This document shows, piece after piece, positions 34,621 through 44,070 of a DNA stretch of 64,000 bases; position 1 is the stretch's first letter, and every line of letters begins with the position of its first letter. The notes under the pieces were generated by a model. The model saw only the letters and a list, made by a program, of their open reading frames with translations. It did not search any database and was not told where the DNA came from. Source of the stretch: Bacillota bacterium (GTDB lineage: Bacteria > Bacillota > Clostridia > Christensenellales > Aristaeellaceae); contig JAFADG010000032.1 in NCBI GenBank assembly GCA_023425025.1, positions 1 through 64,000 of the forward strand, in the 5' to 3' direction. A program made the translations under genes and the position numbers.

Positions 34621-35532
34621 GTGATACACAAACAGCACATGAAGCCTATGCTGGCGGCACTTGGCGTTTTTACAATCTGGGGTTTTTCCTTTCTGGCGTC
34701 AAAGCTGGGGCAGGCGGCGGCATCGCCTTTTGTGGTGCTGATGTACCGCTTTGACCTGGCAGCGCTGATAATGGGTCTTTTGTGGCTGCACAAAAGGCCC
34801 AAGATTTCGTTCAAGGGCAAAAAAATAAAGGGCCTGCTGCTGCTTGGCTTTTGCGAGCCGGTGATCTATTTCATCGGCGAACAGTATGGGCTGAAACACA
34901 CCAATTCCGCCTTCACGGGCGTGATGATCGCCGTGATCCCCATCGCGACGATGCTTCTGGCGGCCATCTTCCTCAAGGAAAAGCCTACCGCGCTGCAATG
35001 GCTGTTCAGCGCCATTTCCATCGCGGGCGTTGCCGCCATTACGCTGATGGCCGGCGGCAGCGGGCAGATTCAGCCCCTGGGCGTGGCGCTGCTGACCGTT
35101 GCCGTGCTTGCCGGCTCGGCCTACAGCGTGATCAGCAAAAGCATTTCGGACGATTTTTCAGCCTATGAGCGCAGCCTGGTCATGCAATTGATGGGCGCCG
35201 TATCCTTTACAGTGCTGGCCGTTTTGGAAAACCGCAATGACCTGTCAAAGCTTACGACCCCCATGCTGGACGGCGGCTTCATCTTTGCCGCGCTGTACCT
35301 GAGCCTTGGCGCGTCCGCCATAGGCTACCTGCTTTTCAACTACGCCGTTTCCAAAGCGCCGATGGCCAACGTCATATCCATGAGCAATCTGACCACGGTG
35401 CTGTCCGTCATCGCCGGCGTGGTGCTTTTGAACGAGCCTTTTTCCCTGGGTTCCGCCGCCGCGCTGATCGTCATACTGCTTGGCATTTGGGGCGTGCAGA
35501 AGGCCGGCCCGGGGAATGCTGCCCAATCCTGA
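34621..35532 (+). CDS. EamA/DMT-family transporter
   Basis: A 303-residue member of the drug/metabolite transporter superfamily with ten membrane helices in two EamA repeats (about 8-135 and 150-295). Motifs such as FTIWGFSFLASK and AIGYLLFNYAV are typical. It likely exports a metabolite or amino acid. A GTG start at 34621 follows AAAAGGAG at 8 nt; the open frame extends into the MATE gene to 34375 but without a site. Confidence 0.9.
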   Translation: MIHKQHMKPMLAALGVFTIWGFSFLASKLGQAAASPFVVLMYRFDLAALIMGLLWLHKRPKISFKGKKIKGLLLLGFCEPVIYFIGEQYGLKHTNSAFTGVMIAVIPIATMLLAAIFLKEKPTALQWLFSAISIAGVAAITLMAGGSGQIQPLGVALLTVAVLAGSAYSVISKSISDDFSAYERSLVMQLMGAVSFTVLAVLENRNDLSKLTTPMLDGGFIFAALYLSLGASAIGYLLFNYAVSKAPMANVISMSNLTTVLSVIAGVVLLNEPFSLGSAAALIVILLGIWGVQKAGPGNAAQS

Positions 35533-35599
35533 CTTTTTTGCGCGCCGCCGGTTATTTTCTAACGTTTATGTAAACTCACATCCCCAAGCGCATTTCCCC

Positions 35600-35627
35600 T
35601 TGCAATTGGCCATTCATTTGCTATAAT
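35600..35627 (+). promoter_or_regulatory. Promoter of the propeller-like gene
   Basis: TTGCAA (35600-35605), 16-nt spacer, TATAAT (35622-35627), 75 bp before the start codon. Confidence 0.7.
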
Positions 35628-35702
35628 TTTACCTAAAAGCGTACCGTATATTGTGATACCATGCAGCGACCGTGCAAAAAACAATCAAAAGGGGATATGC
35701 TT

Positions 35703-36863
35703 ATGCGTGAGCAGGTTGCCTACATCGCCCAGGGGGATATGGGCATTATCAGGGATGGCAAGGCCTCTCCCTTAAGCAGCCAGCGCCTGAAGCAATATGA
35801 AAGGACGCTGCGTTCCCTGGAGGAAAAGCACGCCTGGAAATCGGAAGGGGCCGGCGCGAAATTCATGGGCCAGCACAATCCGTACGCCGGGCTGTCTGAG
35901 CAAAAGGGGCGGGTAACGGCGATAACCGCCGCTGACGGCCGCTTGGTATACGCGTCGGTCACCGGCGAATCCGGCGGCATGTTCAAAAAAATTCCGGATG
36001 ATCCAACCGCCCAGGAAGGCCTGCTGTACAGCGGAACCTCCTTTTTTATTGAAGATCTGACGGCCCGGGATGGCGTTATTGCCGCTTCGCTGAGCCTTAA
36101 CAGGGGCGAACAACACATTGCCGTGTTTATCGATGGCAAGGCCGGCTATAACGTGTTGACGGAAGGCGACACATCGGACCGCTATCCCTTTTTATCCCCC
36201 GAATCGGAGGCGGTTTTCTACTCCTCGGCGGGATATGCCAGGAATGAGCAAAACAGGATACTGGGCATCAGCCCCTTTTGCGTATACAAGCTTTCCCCCC
36301 TTACCGGCGAAGTGAAGGAAGTCTTTGCAGACCCTTCGCTGGACTGCCTGAAATACTGCGAGGCAGGCCGGGACGACAGGTATATGATGGTCCGTCCCTA
36401 CAAAAAGCCTTCCGGCGGCACCTCCCCCAAGGACATGCTGCTGGCGCCGGTGCGGCTTTTGCAGGCCATCGGCGGGTATTTAAACCTGTTTTCCATGCGG
36501 TATGGCGGCAAATCGCTGCGCAGCGACGGCGCCGCGCCTGCCCAGGCCAAAGAAAAAAGCCAGCAGGAATTGTTCATTGAAGGCAACCTGATCCAGGCGG
36601 ACCGGCACCTGAAGGAAAACCAGCAGCACGGCGACGCCTATCCCGGCATCGTGTCCAGGGATTGGCGCCTTGTGCGCCTTATGGATGACGGAACTCTGGA
36701 AACCGTCAAAAGGGGCGTTCTGGATTACGCCCTGCTCCCCTCCGGCGGCTTTGTATACACCAACGGAAAATATGTGGTTGCCTGCGATCAGAACGGCAAA
36801 GAAACCGTGCTGTTAAAGGATGAGCTTGTTACCAGGGTAGCGGTGCTCTCAGGCGGCGATTGA
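35703..36863 (+). CDS. Uncharacterised protein with propeller-like repeats
   Basis: A 386-residue protein without signal peptide or membrane helix. Repeated strand blocks of the type RLVYASVTG, VIAASLSLNRGEQHIAVFID, PFLSPESEAVFYSSAG and GGFVYTNGKYVVAC resemble WD40/TolB-type beta-propeller blades, with a charged insertion rich in Lys and Gln (about 270-315). I do not recognise the family. ATG 35703 is taken because GGGG lies 8 nt upstream; ATG 35697 is too close. It has its own promoter and converges on a glycosyltransferase gene. Confidence 0.75.
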   Translation: MREQVAYIAQGDMGIIRDGKASPLSSQRLKQYERTLRSLEEKHAWKSEGAGAKFMGQHNPYAGLSEQKGRVTAITAADGRLVYASVTGESGGMFKKIPDDPTAQEGLLYSGTSFFIEDLTARDGVIAASLSLNRGEQHIAVFIDGKAGYNVLTEGDTSDRYPFLSPESEAVFYSSAGYARNEQNRILGISPFCVYKLSPLTGEVKEVFADPSLDCLKYCEAGRDDRYMMVRPYKKPSGGTSPKDMLLAPVRLLQAIGGYLNLFSMRYGGKSLRSDGAAPAQAKEKSQQELFIEGNLIQADRHLKENQQHGDAYPGIVSRDWRLVRLMDDGTLETVKRGVLDYALLPSGGFVYTNGKYVVACDQNGKETVLLKDELVTRVAVLSGGD

Positions 36864-36902
36864 TGGTGAAAGAAGCTGCCGCGCCTTGCCGCGTTACGGC
36901 TG

Positions 36903-38663
36903 CTAGCGGCTCAGCAGATACTGCACCTGATCGGCATCCAGCCGGTACAACTGCTGAATGGAAGTGCCGTCCACGGAAATTTCATAGGCCGGCTTCAAAT
37001 CAGAAAAAACAGTTTGGTTTTCATCCAGGTACAGGGGCCAGCCCCATAGATGCATCTTTTGGGCTGTGGATGGGTTGATGACAAGAAAGGCCGGATTCTT
37101 GCGCAGGTAGCTGGCGTTTATGCTTTCCAAACGGTCGATATTATACAGCTTCAATCTTTTCTTTTCATCGTCCGTCAGAAAAAAGTCCACATAGTTGATG
37201 GTTGCGCAATAGGTGGTGGAATAAAAAAGACATACGTTGCCATCCGGATTGTCCTGCATCAGGCGCTTGACCAGGCCGGCTTGGCTTGTATTCCAATAGT
37301 CCTGCTCAAAGCGTTCTTCCGGACGGTCGCCGGCCAGGGCGTTGTAATACACATACTCGTAGGGATGGTTGCGCACCATCCACGCCCCGATGCTGCCGGC
37401 TTGAACCAGCAGGCAAACAAGGGCCCCAACGCGCATCCATTTCCATGGAGAGGTAAGCAGCCACTGAATCCCCCACACCGCCAGCAGCAAAAAGCCGGAA
37501 TAAATATAGAACAAATGCCGCCAGCTGTTGTACACATTGCTTCGGAAAATGACGGGCACCGCCAGGGATATCAGCGAAAAAGCGGCGGCCAGTGCAACAA
37601 ACCCAGCGCCGCTGTTTAATTGCAGCTCCCCTAACCTGCGATGCTCCTTTACAAGCCGCGCGAGGCCAACAGGTATCAGCGCCAATAAAAGCACCGGCGT
37701 TGTCACCGAAATCATGATCGGCAGGTAATGCCACGGCAGGCGTATATCGGAAGGGTGGTACACCCTGTCCAAATAATAGACATAGCCGTTCCAGCGGGTG
37801 AAATACACGGCGTTTTCCAGCACGTATTTCAGCAGGGAAATGGGGTCCTTCCACGCGGCCGGCGTAATCGCATAATAAGCAAGCGCAACAGATACGGCCG
37901 CCGCCCCGATGCGCGCCGCGCAAGACCAGCCAAACGATTTGGTTGTTATCTTGACCGCGATATAATAGATAACTGCCAGCACAAGGAACAAAGCCAGACT
38001 TACCCTGGTATTGATGGCAAACGCGCCGGCGATGCCTGCCCAAACGGCGGCCGGCAGGGTCTCCTTTTCAAAAAAGCGCCAAACCGCGTACATCATAAAG
38101 AGGCCGGTGGCAAAGGCGATCATATCCTTGTTGTTGTAAAAGGAGTCCGCCAAAAAACGGGGCGAAAGCAGCAGGAACAAAACGCCGATCAGGCCATACA
38201 GCCTGCGGCCCGTCAGCCGCTTCACAAGCAGATACAGGCAGATCCATCCCAAATAGCATACGATAAAATTATATACATGCCGGCCAAGATACAGGGCGTG
38301 CTCTATATTTAAGGAAGGGTTTGCCTTCTTCAAATGATATACGGCAAAAAAGATCGCGGCGGACGGATAGTATACCGCCTGACCGTGATCCCGTTCCACG
38401 TTGTTTACAATGAGATCGGGTGAATTCAAAACTCTTTCATTATGAAACAAGTTCCATACCGGCGTCATCTGCTGATTCACAAAAGCCTTGGGCAGCAGCG
38501 TCTGCGCCGCGTACTGGATATTGGAAACAAGGATCTCCGTTTCCGTATGCTCATCCCAGGATACGCCATACTGGCCCACGGTGAGGAGGCCGCCGATGAG
38601 CACCAGCAAAAAAAAGGCCGCGGTTACGGCTTTTCCCGCGTGCGATGTGTAGTGAATCCGCAT
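36903..38663 (-). CDS. GT-C type glycosyltransferase (PMT/ArnT-like)
   Basis: A 586-residue membrane protein with about ten helices in the first 450 residues and a soluble C-terminal part. The first extracytoplasmic loop has the SWDEH acidic motif expected of the GT-C catalytic site, and SPRFLADSFYNNKDM is characteristic of the dolichyl-phosphate-mannose-like branch. It should transfer a sugar from a polyprenyl phosphate donor to an envelope acceptor. No sugar-lipid genes are adjacent, so the acceptor is unknown. It is a single-gene unit. Confidence 0.82.
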   Translation of the reverse strand: MRIHYTSHAGKAVTAAFFLLVLIGGLLTVGQYGVSWDEHTETEILVSNIQYAAQTLLPKAFVNQQMTPVWNLFHNERVLNSPDLIVNNVERDHGQAVYYPSAAIFFAVYHLKKANPSLNIEHALYLGRHVYNFIVCYLGWICLYLLVKRLTGRRLYGLIGVLFLLLSPRFLADSFYNNKDMIAFATGLFMMYAVWRFFEKETLPAAVWAGIAGAFAINTRVSLALFLVLAVIYYIAVKITTKSFGWSCAARIGAAAVSVALAYYAITPAAWKDPISLLKYVLENAVYFTRWNGYVYYLDRVYHPSDIRLPWHYLPIMISVTTPVLLLALIPVGLARLVKEHRRLGELQLNSGAGFVALAAAFSLISLAVPVIFRSNVYNSWRHLFYIYSGFLLLAVWGIQWLLTSPWKWMRVGALVCLLVQAGSIGAWMVRNHPYEYVYYNALAGDRPEERFEQDYWNTSQAGLVKRLMQDNPDGNVCLFYSTTYCATINYVDFFLTDDEKKRLKLYNIDRLESINASYLRKNPAFLVINPSTAQKMHLWGWPLYLDENQTVFSDLKPAYEISVDGTSIQQLYRLDADQVQYLLSR

Positions 38664-39009
38664 CGAAACGATTCCGCCTTTTGCATTGATTTTCCCGGCT
38701 GTGCGCCGGCGCCGGATGAGTCCGCCGGCATCCCTTGCCGCGCAGCTGCTTTGCAGACTACTTTATCACATGCCGCAGGGAAAGACAACAAAAAGCGGGG
38801 AGCTTGCTTTCACCAGCGTCCTTGAGGGGCCGCATTTCATACTGCCTGGAAGCAGTATCAGCCATATGAATCCGACCTGCACGGAAAAAGTGCCCTGCCG
38901 CTTTCAGAATGCTTTTTTGGAATATGGTATATGCGATCATCGTCATAACAGAATATATCGGGCGCTTCAAGCCACGGCAGCAAGTTCCGGTGGACCGCCG
39001 CGCCTGCCG
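38664..39009. other. Gene-free stretch between glycosyltransferase and MCP genes
   Basis: No convincing gene is seen in these 346 bp. A possible minus-strand promoter for the glycosyltransferase gene is TTGTTG (38786-38791), 18-nt spacer, GATAAA (38762-38767). A 7-bp hairpin ATACTGC/GCAGTAT with a 6-nt loop lies at 38839-38858 and might end transcription from the MCP, though no T-run follows. Confidence 0.4.
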
Positions 39010-40728
39010 TCAAACCCATTGCTCCCCACTATCCAGCGTGAACCTGGCCACCTGTTCGCTCAGCAGCGTGGACTGGCTGAACATTTCCTCCGCCGCGGCG
39101 GCGCTCTCCTCCGATGTGGACGCGTTGGCCTGCACCACTTTGGATATCTGGCTGAGGCCGTATTTGATCTGCTCCACGGCCGCGGCCTGGGAAGCGGATG
39201 CGCTTTCGATGCCCGCAATCGCCGCCCTGATCCTGCCGGCCTTCATCGATACATCCTCAAGCTCCCTGGCCGTATCCTCGGATATTTGCGTTCCCCCGGC
39301 TACGGCATGGATGGAGGCTTCAATCAATTGCGTTGTCTGCCTGGCGGCTTCGGCGGATTTGGCGGCAAGATTGCGTACTTCGCCGGCGACCACCGCAAAG
39401 CCGCTGCCCATGGAGCCGGCCCTGGCCGCTTCCACTGCGGCATTGAGTGCCAGCAGATTCGTCTGGAAGGCGATATCCTCAATGACCTTGATGATTTTGC
39501 CGATCTCCCCGGAGGTATGGTTGATCTTAGACATGGAGGCCAGCATCTTTTGCATCGATTCGTTGCTCCTGCCGATCCCTTCCGCCACACGGCCCACGTC
39601 GCCGCTGGCGCCCCTAACCGTATCCGCGTTCTCCTTTGCCTGGCGGGATACGTGCTCGATGGACGCGGATAATTCCTCAAGGGAACTGGCCTGGCTTTGC
39701 ACGCCGCCGGAGAGGGATTGGGCGCCCTGGGAAATGCGCTCGGCGCTGGCATTCACCTGCCCGGCGGCGTCAGCAATGGCGGACAGGGTTTGGTTCAGCG
39801 AGCCGGATATCTTCAGCAGCGCCTGCTTGATGGCTGCAAATTCCCCCATGTAGTCATGCTTGAGGCTGATGCGCATATCCCCCGCCGCCATGGCATTGAG
39901 AACCTCGGTAATTTCGCTGATGTAGGAAAGATAACCGTTCAGCCTTTGCGCGATCTCCCTGGTGGAAGCGCACAGCCTGCCCACTTCATCTCTGGATAAA
40001 TATTTGTCTTCGATTTTTGCTTTGAGGTCCCCGCCGGCGATGCGCCCCATCACGCCGGCCACATACCTGGTACTTGTCACCAGCGGATGGGTAATGGAAT
40101 AGCTGACAACCACGCCAAGCAGGATTCCGCCCACTACCACCGCGATCAGCAGCAGATTATCCCGCTTCTGCATATCCTCCGCGGTTTTCAGCACTTGCAG
40201 GCGCCAGTCATCCGCCGCGGCGACAGTTTGGTCGATGGCGGTGCGGTGAACACGGTACGCCTCCTTCATTTTGGCCTGTGCCGGCTGTATTTGGGAAGGT
40301 ACACGCGCCTTTACCGCGGGAATAACTTCGTTTTCAAACACATCAAAAAAAGTCAGGGCCGCGTCATAGGCATCTTTCAAAAAGACCTGCTTCAGCGTTT
40401 CATCCGTCAAATGCTCCACCCAGTAGCTATAACGTTCCAAATAGGCAACCTTCAACGCCTGATAGCGGGTAAAAAACTCATCCCGCTTTGCCTGGTCGGT
40501 CGTTGCCGAATACTCCAGCGCAACAGCGTAGGATTCGATGATATAGGCGGGCGGCGGCAGTATATCCGCCGTCAGCTCGTTGGAAAGCATGATTTCATCA
40601 TACAGCTTGCTGCCGATTTTCGTATTGCCAAACAGGGAAACAGAAAGGGCCCACACGATCACAATCAGCGCTGCCGCAGTCAGGGAAAAGATCAGCATCT
40701 TGACCCGAATATTGATATTTCGCATCAT
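39010..40728 (-). CDS. Methyl-accepting chemotaxis protein
   Basis: A 572-residue MCP: helix about 8-30, an extracytoplasmic helical sensor (about 31-180) starting with the ILPPPAYIIESY motif seen in many MCPs, a second helix (about 190-212), HAMP and the signalling domain with tip AFQTNLLALNAAVEAARAG. It is monocistronic and 10 kb from the che operon, so it probably feeds the same pathway. ATG 40728 is chosen (GGGAG 8 nt upstream) over an in-frame start at 40770. Confidence 0.93.
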   Translation of the reverse strand: MMRNINIRVKMLIFSLTAAALIVIVWALSVSLFGNTKIGSKLYDEIMLSNELTADILPPPAYIIESYAVALEYSATTDQAKRDEFFTRYQALKVAYLERYSYWVEHLTDETLKQVFLKDAYDAALTFFDVFENEVIPAVKARVPSQIQPAQAKMKEAYRVHRTAIDQTVAAADDWRLQVLKTAEDMQKRDNLLLIAVVVGGILLGVVVSYSITHPLVTSTRYVAGVMGRIAGGDLKAKIEDKYLSRDEVGRLCASTREIAQRLNGYLSYISEITEVLNAMAAGDMRISLKHDYMGEFAAIKQALLKISGSLNQTLSAIADAAGQVNASAERISQGAQSLSGGVQSQASSLEELSASIEHVSRQAKENADTVRGASGDVGRVAEGIGRSNESMQKMLASMSKINHTSGEIGKIIKVIEDIAFQTNLLALNAAVEAARAGSMGSGFAVVAGEVRNLAAKSAEAARQTTQLIEASIHAVAGGTQISEDTARELEDVSMKAGRIRAAIAGIESASASQAAAVEQIKYGLSQISKVVQANASTSEESAAAAEEMFSQSTLLSEQVARFTLDSGEQWV

Positions 40729-40819
40729 TACATGCACTCCCTCTTTGGTAATCCCGGGATAAACGGACACAAAATGAATAATCGTGCGTCAAAAATTGCA
40801 AAACCAAGGAATATACTGC

Positions 40820-40848
40820 ATTGTATCATTGCCCGTATTCAAATTCAA
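40820..40848 (-). promoter_or_regulatory. Promoter of the solitary MCP gene
   Basis: On the minus strand TTGAAT (40843-40848), 17-nt spacer, TACAAT (40820-40825). It looks like a housekeeping promoter rather than a sigma-28 motility promoter. Confidence 0.6.
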
Positions 40849-40985
40849 CGTTTTCATTGTACAAAACGTGGTTTTTCGATAGGATCATACATGGTTCTCC
40901 ATTTGCTTTTCCTCCGCCCGGCGGAACGCGGAATGCAAAACAAGGGAAACGCAATTGCAGCCTTTTCCAATTCCGATTCCTTTGG

Positions 40986-40991
40986 TATAAT
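40986..40991 (+). promoter_or_regulatory. -10 element for the GNAT gene
   Basis: TATAAT preceded by TGG (extended -10 type), 37 bp before the start codon. No good -35 box is visible. Confidence 0.5.
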
Positions 40992-41027
40992 GTCGGAAAA
41001 GAATGATGCGTAAGGGGAAGGTTCGGT

Positions 41028-41513
41028 ATGATTGTTCAAATCGTCGAGGCATATTCGTATCTGAATGATATCCGCAGCCTCTTTGCCGAGTACGCGGCCT
41101 GGATCGGCGTTCCCCTTGATTTTCAGGATTTTGATGAGGAACTGGCCGCGCTGCCAGGCAGGTATGCCGGACCGGATGGGCGGCTGTACCTTGCGCTGGC
41201 CAATGGCGAAACGGCCGGCTGCATCGCGCTTAGGGCATACGATACGACACCGGGCGGCGTGCGCCGCTGCGAAATGAAACGGCTGTATGTGCGCGATGCC
41301 TTCAAGGGCTTTGGCATTGGACGGCTGCTTGCCCAGCGCGTGATCGATGAAGCGAGGATGGCCGGGTACGGTGAAATGCTGCTGGACAGCTTCGACTTTA
41401 TGAACAGCGCCATCGCCTTGTACAAAAAACTCGGCTTTGAAGAGACAGGCCCGTACCGTTACAACCCCCATCAGAATGTCAAATACCTGCGCCTGGATTT
41501 AATGAAACAGTGA
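41028..41513 (+). CDS. GNAT-family N-acetyltransferase
   Basis: A 161-residue GNAT enzyme. The acetyl-CoA pocket is formed by MKRLYVRDAFKGFGIGRLL (an R/Q-x2-G-x-G/A variant), and the C-terminal DFMNSAIALYKKLGFEET is typical. It transfers an acetyl group to an amine on an unknown substrate. AAGGGGAAGG precedes the ATG. The DUF815 gene follows after 54 bp in the same direction. Confidence 0.9.
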   Translation: MIVQIVEAYSYLNDIRSLFAEYAAWIGVPLDFQDFDEELAALPGRYAGPDGRLYLALANGETAGCIALRAYDTTPGGVRRCEMKRLYVRDAFKGFGIGRLLAQRVIDEARMAGYGEMLLDSFDFMNSAIALYKKLGFEETGPYRYNPHQNVKYLRLDLMKQ

Positions 41514-41567
41514 CCGCGTCAACATCTCATCATCCAAGGTAGATGGAGCCGGCCCGGGAGGAAAAAA

Positions 41568-42752
41568 ATGGACCATTTGGAGAGCCTGTTCATCAAGCTC
41601 CACTCGCTGGTGATTTTCCGCGATTTGCTTGGCGATCCTCTTGTAAAGCTGCTGTTTCCCCTGCTGAACCAGGCCGGAAAAACAACGGCAGAAAAGGTAT
41701 CGGATTACGCCGCCTTTGCCTCTGTGCTGTTTGCCGATGGCGGAAACCTTACAAACTACCTGCGCGCACGCGTCCTGCTCAGCGACAACCCGTACATCCG
41801 CAGGTACGCCAAAGGGGAACCTGCCGACCCCGCGCTGGAGCTGTGCCTGATCCATGAACTGGGCATATTGGAGGAAGCGGCAGCGCTTTCAGCCAGCGAG
41901 CTTCAAAAGAGCATAGAATATGAAGGCTTTCTGCCCCGGTGGAAAACAGGCGCGCCGGGGTTCATCAAGGATTACAAGGACAGGCTGGCCAAAGTAGCCA
42001 CAGTGGGCTACGGCATCTATGCCCGGTATCACATGTTCCTGGTCAAAAGCGGCGAGATTGTTCCGGCCCGTTTCCCCGATCCCGTACGCCTGTCCGACCT
42101 GAAAGGGTATGAAAAGGAGCAGAAGGCCGTTATCGACAACACCCTGGCGCTGCTGGACGGAAAACCTGCCGCCAATGTGCTTTTGTACGGCGATGCCGGC
42201 ACGGGCAAATCCTCCACCGTCAAGGCCATCGCCAACGAGTACGCGGACAGCGGCCTGCGCCTGGTGGAGATCAAGAAGGATCAATTGATGGAGCTGCCGG
42301 CGGTGATGGAAACCCTCCATCAGAACCCGCTGAAGTTCATCCTCTTTATAGACGACCTTTCCTTTTCTTCGGACGAGGAAATTGGCACCCTCAAGGCCGT
42401 ATTGGAAGGAACCGTTTCCGCCAAGGCGATGAACATCGTGCTCTACGCCACCAGCAACCGGCGGCATCTGATAGCGGAGACCTTTTCGGCCCGGAGAGAT
42501 GACGAGCTTCACGCCAACGAAACCATACAGGAGCAGGTATCCCTTTCGGACAGGTTCGGGCTTTCCGTAGGCTTTTATAAGCCGGGCAAGGAAAAATACC
42601 TGGATATCGTGCATGCCCTGGCCCTGCAGCACGGCATCAAGGATGTGGAGAACATTGACCTGCTGGCGGAGAGGCACGCCCTGGAACGGGGCGGCAGATC
42701 GCCCCGGGTGGCAAGGCAGTTTGCGGAATATATGAAAAGGACCGAGGAATAA
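41568..42752 (+). CDS. DUF815 family AAA+ ATPase
   Basis: A 394-residue ATPase. The N-terminal half (1-180) is helical and family-specific. The ATPase core has Walker A GDAGTGKSS (about 204-212), Walker B FILFIDDLSF, sensor 1 in YATSNRRHL and an arginine-bearing SDRFGLSV segment. The closest well-known architecture is DUF815, a bacterial AAA+ family without an assigned substrate. GGGAGG precedes the ATG. It may be cotranscribed with the upstream acetyltransferase. Confidence 0.88.
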   Translation: MDHLESLFIKLHSLVIFRDLLGDPLVKLLFPLLNQAGKTTAEKVSDYAAFASVLFADGGNLTNYLRARVLLSDNPYIRRYAKGEPADPALELCLIHELGILEEAAALSASELQKSIEYEGFLPRWKTGAPGFIKDYKDRLAKVATVGYGIYARYHMFLVKSGEIVPARFPDPVRLSDLKGYEKEQKAVIDNTLALLDGKPAANVLLYGDAGTGKSSTVKAIANEYADSGLRLVEIKKDQLMELPAVMETLHQNPLKFILFIDDLSFSSDEEIGTLKAVLEGTVSAKAMNIVLYATSNRRHLIAETFSARRDDELHANETIQEQVSLSDRFGLSVGFYKPGKEKYLDIVHALALQHGIKDVENIDLLAERHALERGGRSPRVARQFAEYMKRTEE

Positions 42753-42871
42753 AACCGGAAAGCCGCCGCATGGATTCCTTTGCGCAAAGCGGCTGTACGT
42801 TCGGGTTCGTATTCGACGAAATCGCAAAGGAATACGGCTTCACAGATAAATAGCGCTTGCCCGCTTTATTC

Positions 42872-42900
42872 TTGACAAGCAAACCGGCCCTTGGCATAAT
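42872..42900 (+). promoter_or_regulatory. Promoter of the lacI-type gene at 42960
   Basis: TTGACA (42872-42877), 17-nt spacer, CATAAT (42895-42900); five of six bases match the consensus -10. Confidence 0.8.
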
Positions 42901-42959
42901 GATTTCATTGGAAACAGGTGTGCGATCGGTTAGCGCGGGGAAAGGAGGATGACGCCTTT

Positions 42960-43976
42960 ATGAAAAGCACCATCAAGGACATCGCCCGCAGGGCAGGCGT
43001 ATCCCCTTCCACGGTAAGCCGCGTCATTTCCGGCAGCAACCGCATCAGCGAAGAAACGCAAAGGAAGATACGGGCCATCATGGAGGAAATGAACTACCGG
43101 CCCAACCTCCTGGCCCGCTCGCTGGTCAACCGCACCACCAACGCCATCGGCGTTTTTTCCGCCACCAGCGCGGAAGTCTCCATGAAGCACCCCTTCTTTG
43201 CCGAAGCCTTGCGCGGCATGGGCACCATGGCGGCGCGCAGCAGCATGCATCTACTGCTGGGAACAAGCGCCAGCCAGGAGGAGGATGGGCGCGTCGTGCG
43301 GGAGATGATCGACTCCGGCATGATCGAAGGCCTGATCCTCCTTTCCACCCTGCGGGATGATCCCGTGGCCGAGCAGCTGCACCGCCACAACTTCCCGTTT
43401 GTGGTCATCGGCCATCCCAGGCATGGCGAAAAGTACCACCGTGTGGACAGCGACAACGAAAAGGCCGGCCGCATGGTTACCGAATATTTGTTGCAGCGGA
43501 GCCATACGCGCATCTGCTACCTGGGCGTGGATCATGCCCTGAGCGTCACCTGTCAGCGGCAGGCGGGCTTTGAAGCCGCCCTAAAGGCCGCGGGCATTTT
43601 GGTTTCACCGGATATCTTTTTGCCCAATCCCCTGAACAACGGGGAAGACATACTGCCCGAAGCGCTGCTTCTCCCCGGCGGCCCCACGGCGGTGGTCGCA
43701 CAGGACGACGCTTTGGCCGTCTGGCTGATTGGCGCGCTGCAAAAGGCGGGCCGCCGCGTGCCGGAGGATGTATCCATCATCAGCTTCAACAACGCCGCCG
43801 TTTCCGCCTATACCTCCCCGCCGCTGACCAGCGTGGAGGTGCATCCTTTCCTGCTGGGCGAGCAGGCGATGGCGCTTTTATTGGATTTGATCAGGGAGCC
43901 GGGCATGCCGCCCGCCTGGGTACAGGTTCCCGTCCAGTTGATGGAGCGGGGCAGCGTGTGCCCGCCCGGCCGCTGA
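42960..43976 (+). CDS. LacI-family transcriptional regulator
   Basis: A 338-residue LacI-type regulator. The HTH is at residues 4-24 (IKDIARRAGVSPSTVSRVI), followed by the hinge MNYRPNLLARSLV and a sugar-binding-like domain. The MalR/CcpA-like branch is suggested by GVFSATSA near residue 62. No transport or catabolic genes adjoin it, so its target is elsewhere. ATG 42960 lies 11 nt after AAAGGAGG; other in-frame starts lie further upstream without a site. Confidence 0.9.
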   Translation: MKSTIKDIARRAGVSPSTVSRVISGSNRISEETQRKIRAIMEEMNYRPNLLARSLVNRTTNAIGVFSATSAEVSMKHPFFAEALRGMGTMAARSSMHLLLGTSASQEEDGRVVREMIDSGMIEGLILLSTLRDDPVAEQLHRHNFPFVVIGHPRHGEKYHRVDSDNEKAGRMVTEYLLQRSHTRICYLGVDHALSVTCQRQAGFEAALKAAGILVSPDIFLPNPLNNGEDILPEALLLPGGPTAVVAQDDALAVWLIGALQKAGRRVPEDVSIISFNNAAVSAYTSPPLTSVEVHPFLLGEQAMALLLDLIREPGMPPAWVQVPVQLMERGSVCPPGR

Positions 43977-44001
43977 ACGCGGTAAAAACCATCTGACAGA
44001 T

Positions 44002-44040
44002 AAAGGCGCGAATTGCAAGGCATTCTTTCGCGCCTTTTGT
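44002..44040 (+). terminator. Terminator after the lacI-type gene
   Basis: AAAGGCGCGAA and TTCGCGCCTTT (44002-44012 and 44027-44037) pair over 11 bp, followed by TGTTATA. Confidence 0.75.
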
Positions 44041-44070
44041 TATACTGCTCCCCGGAGAGGAGGAAGACAT

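Noticed and set aside
38758..38970. 70-codon minus-strand frame between the MCP and glycosyltransferase genes
   Set aside because: No good ribosome site, and it overlaps a hairpin and a likely promoter.
42771..42854. 27-codon frame after the DUF815 gene
   Set aside because: No ribosome site; possibly the tail of a decayed gene, but nothing to name it.
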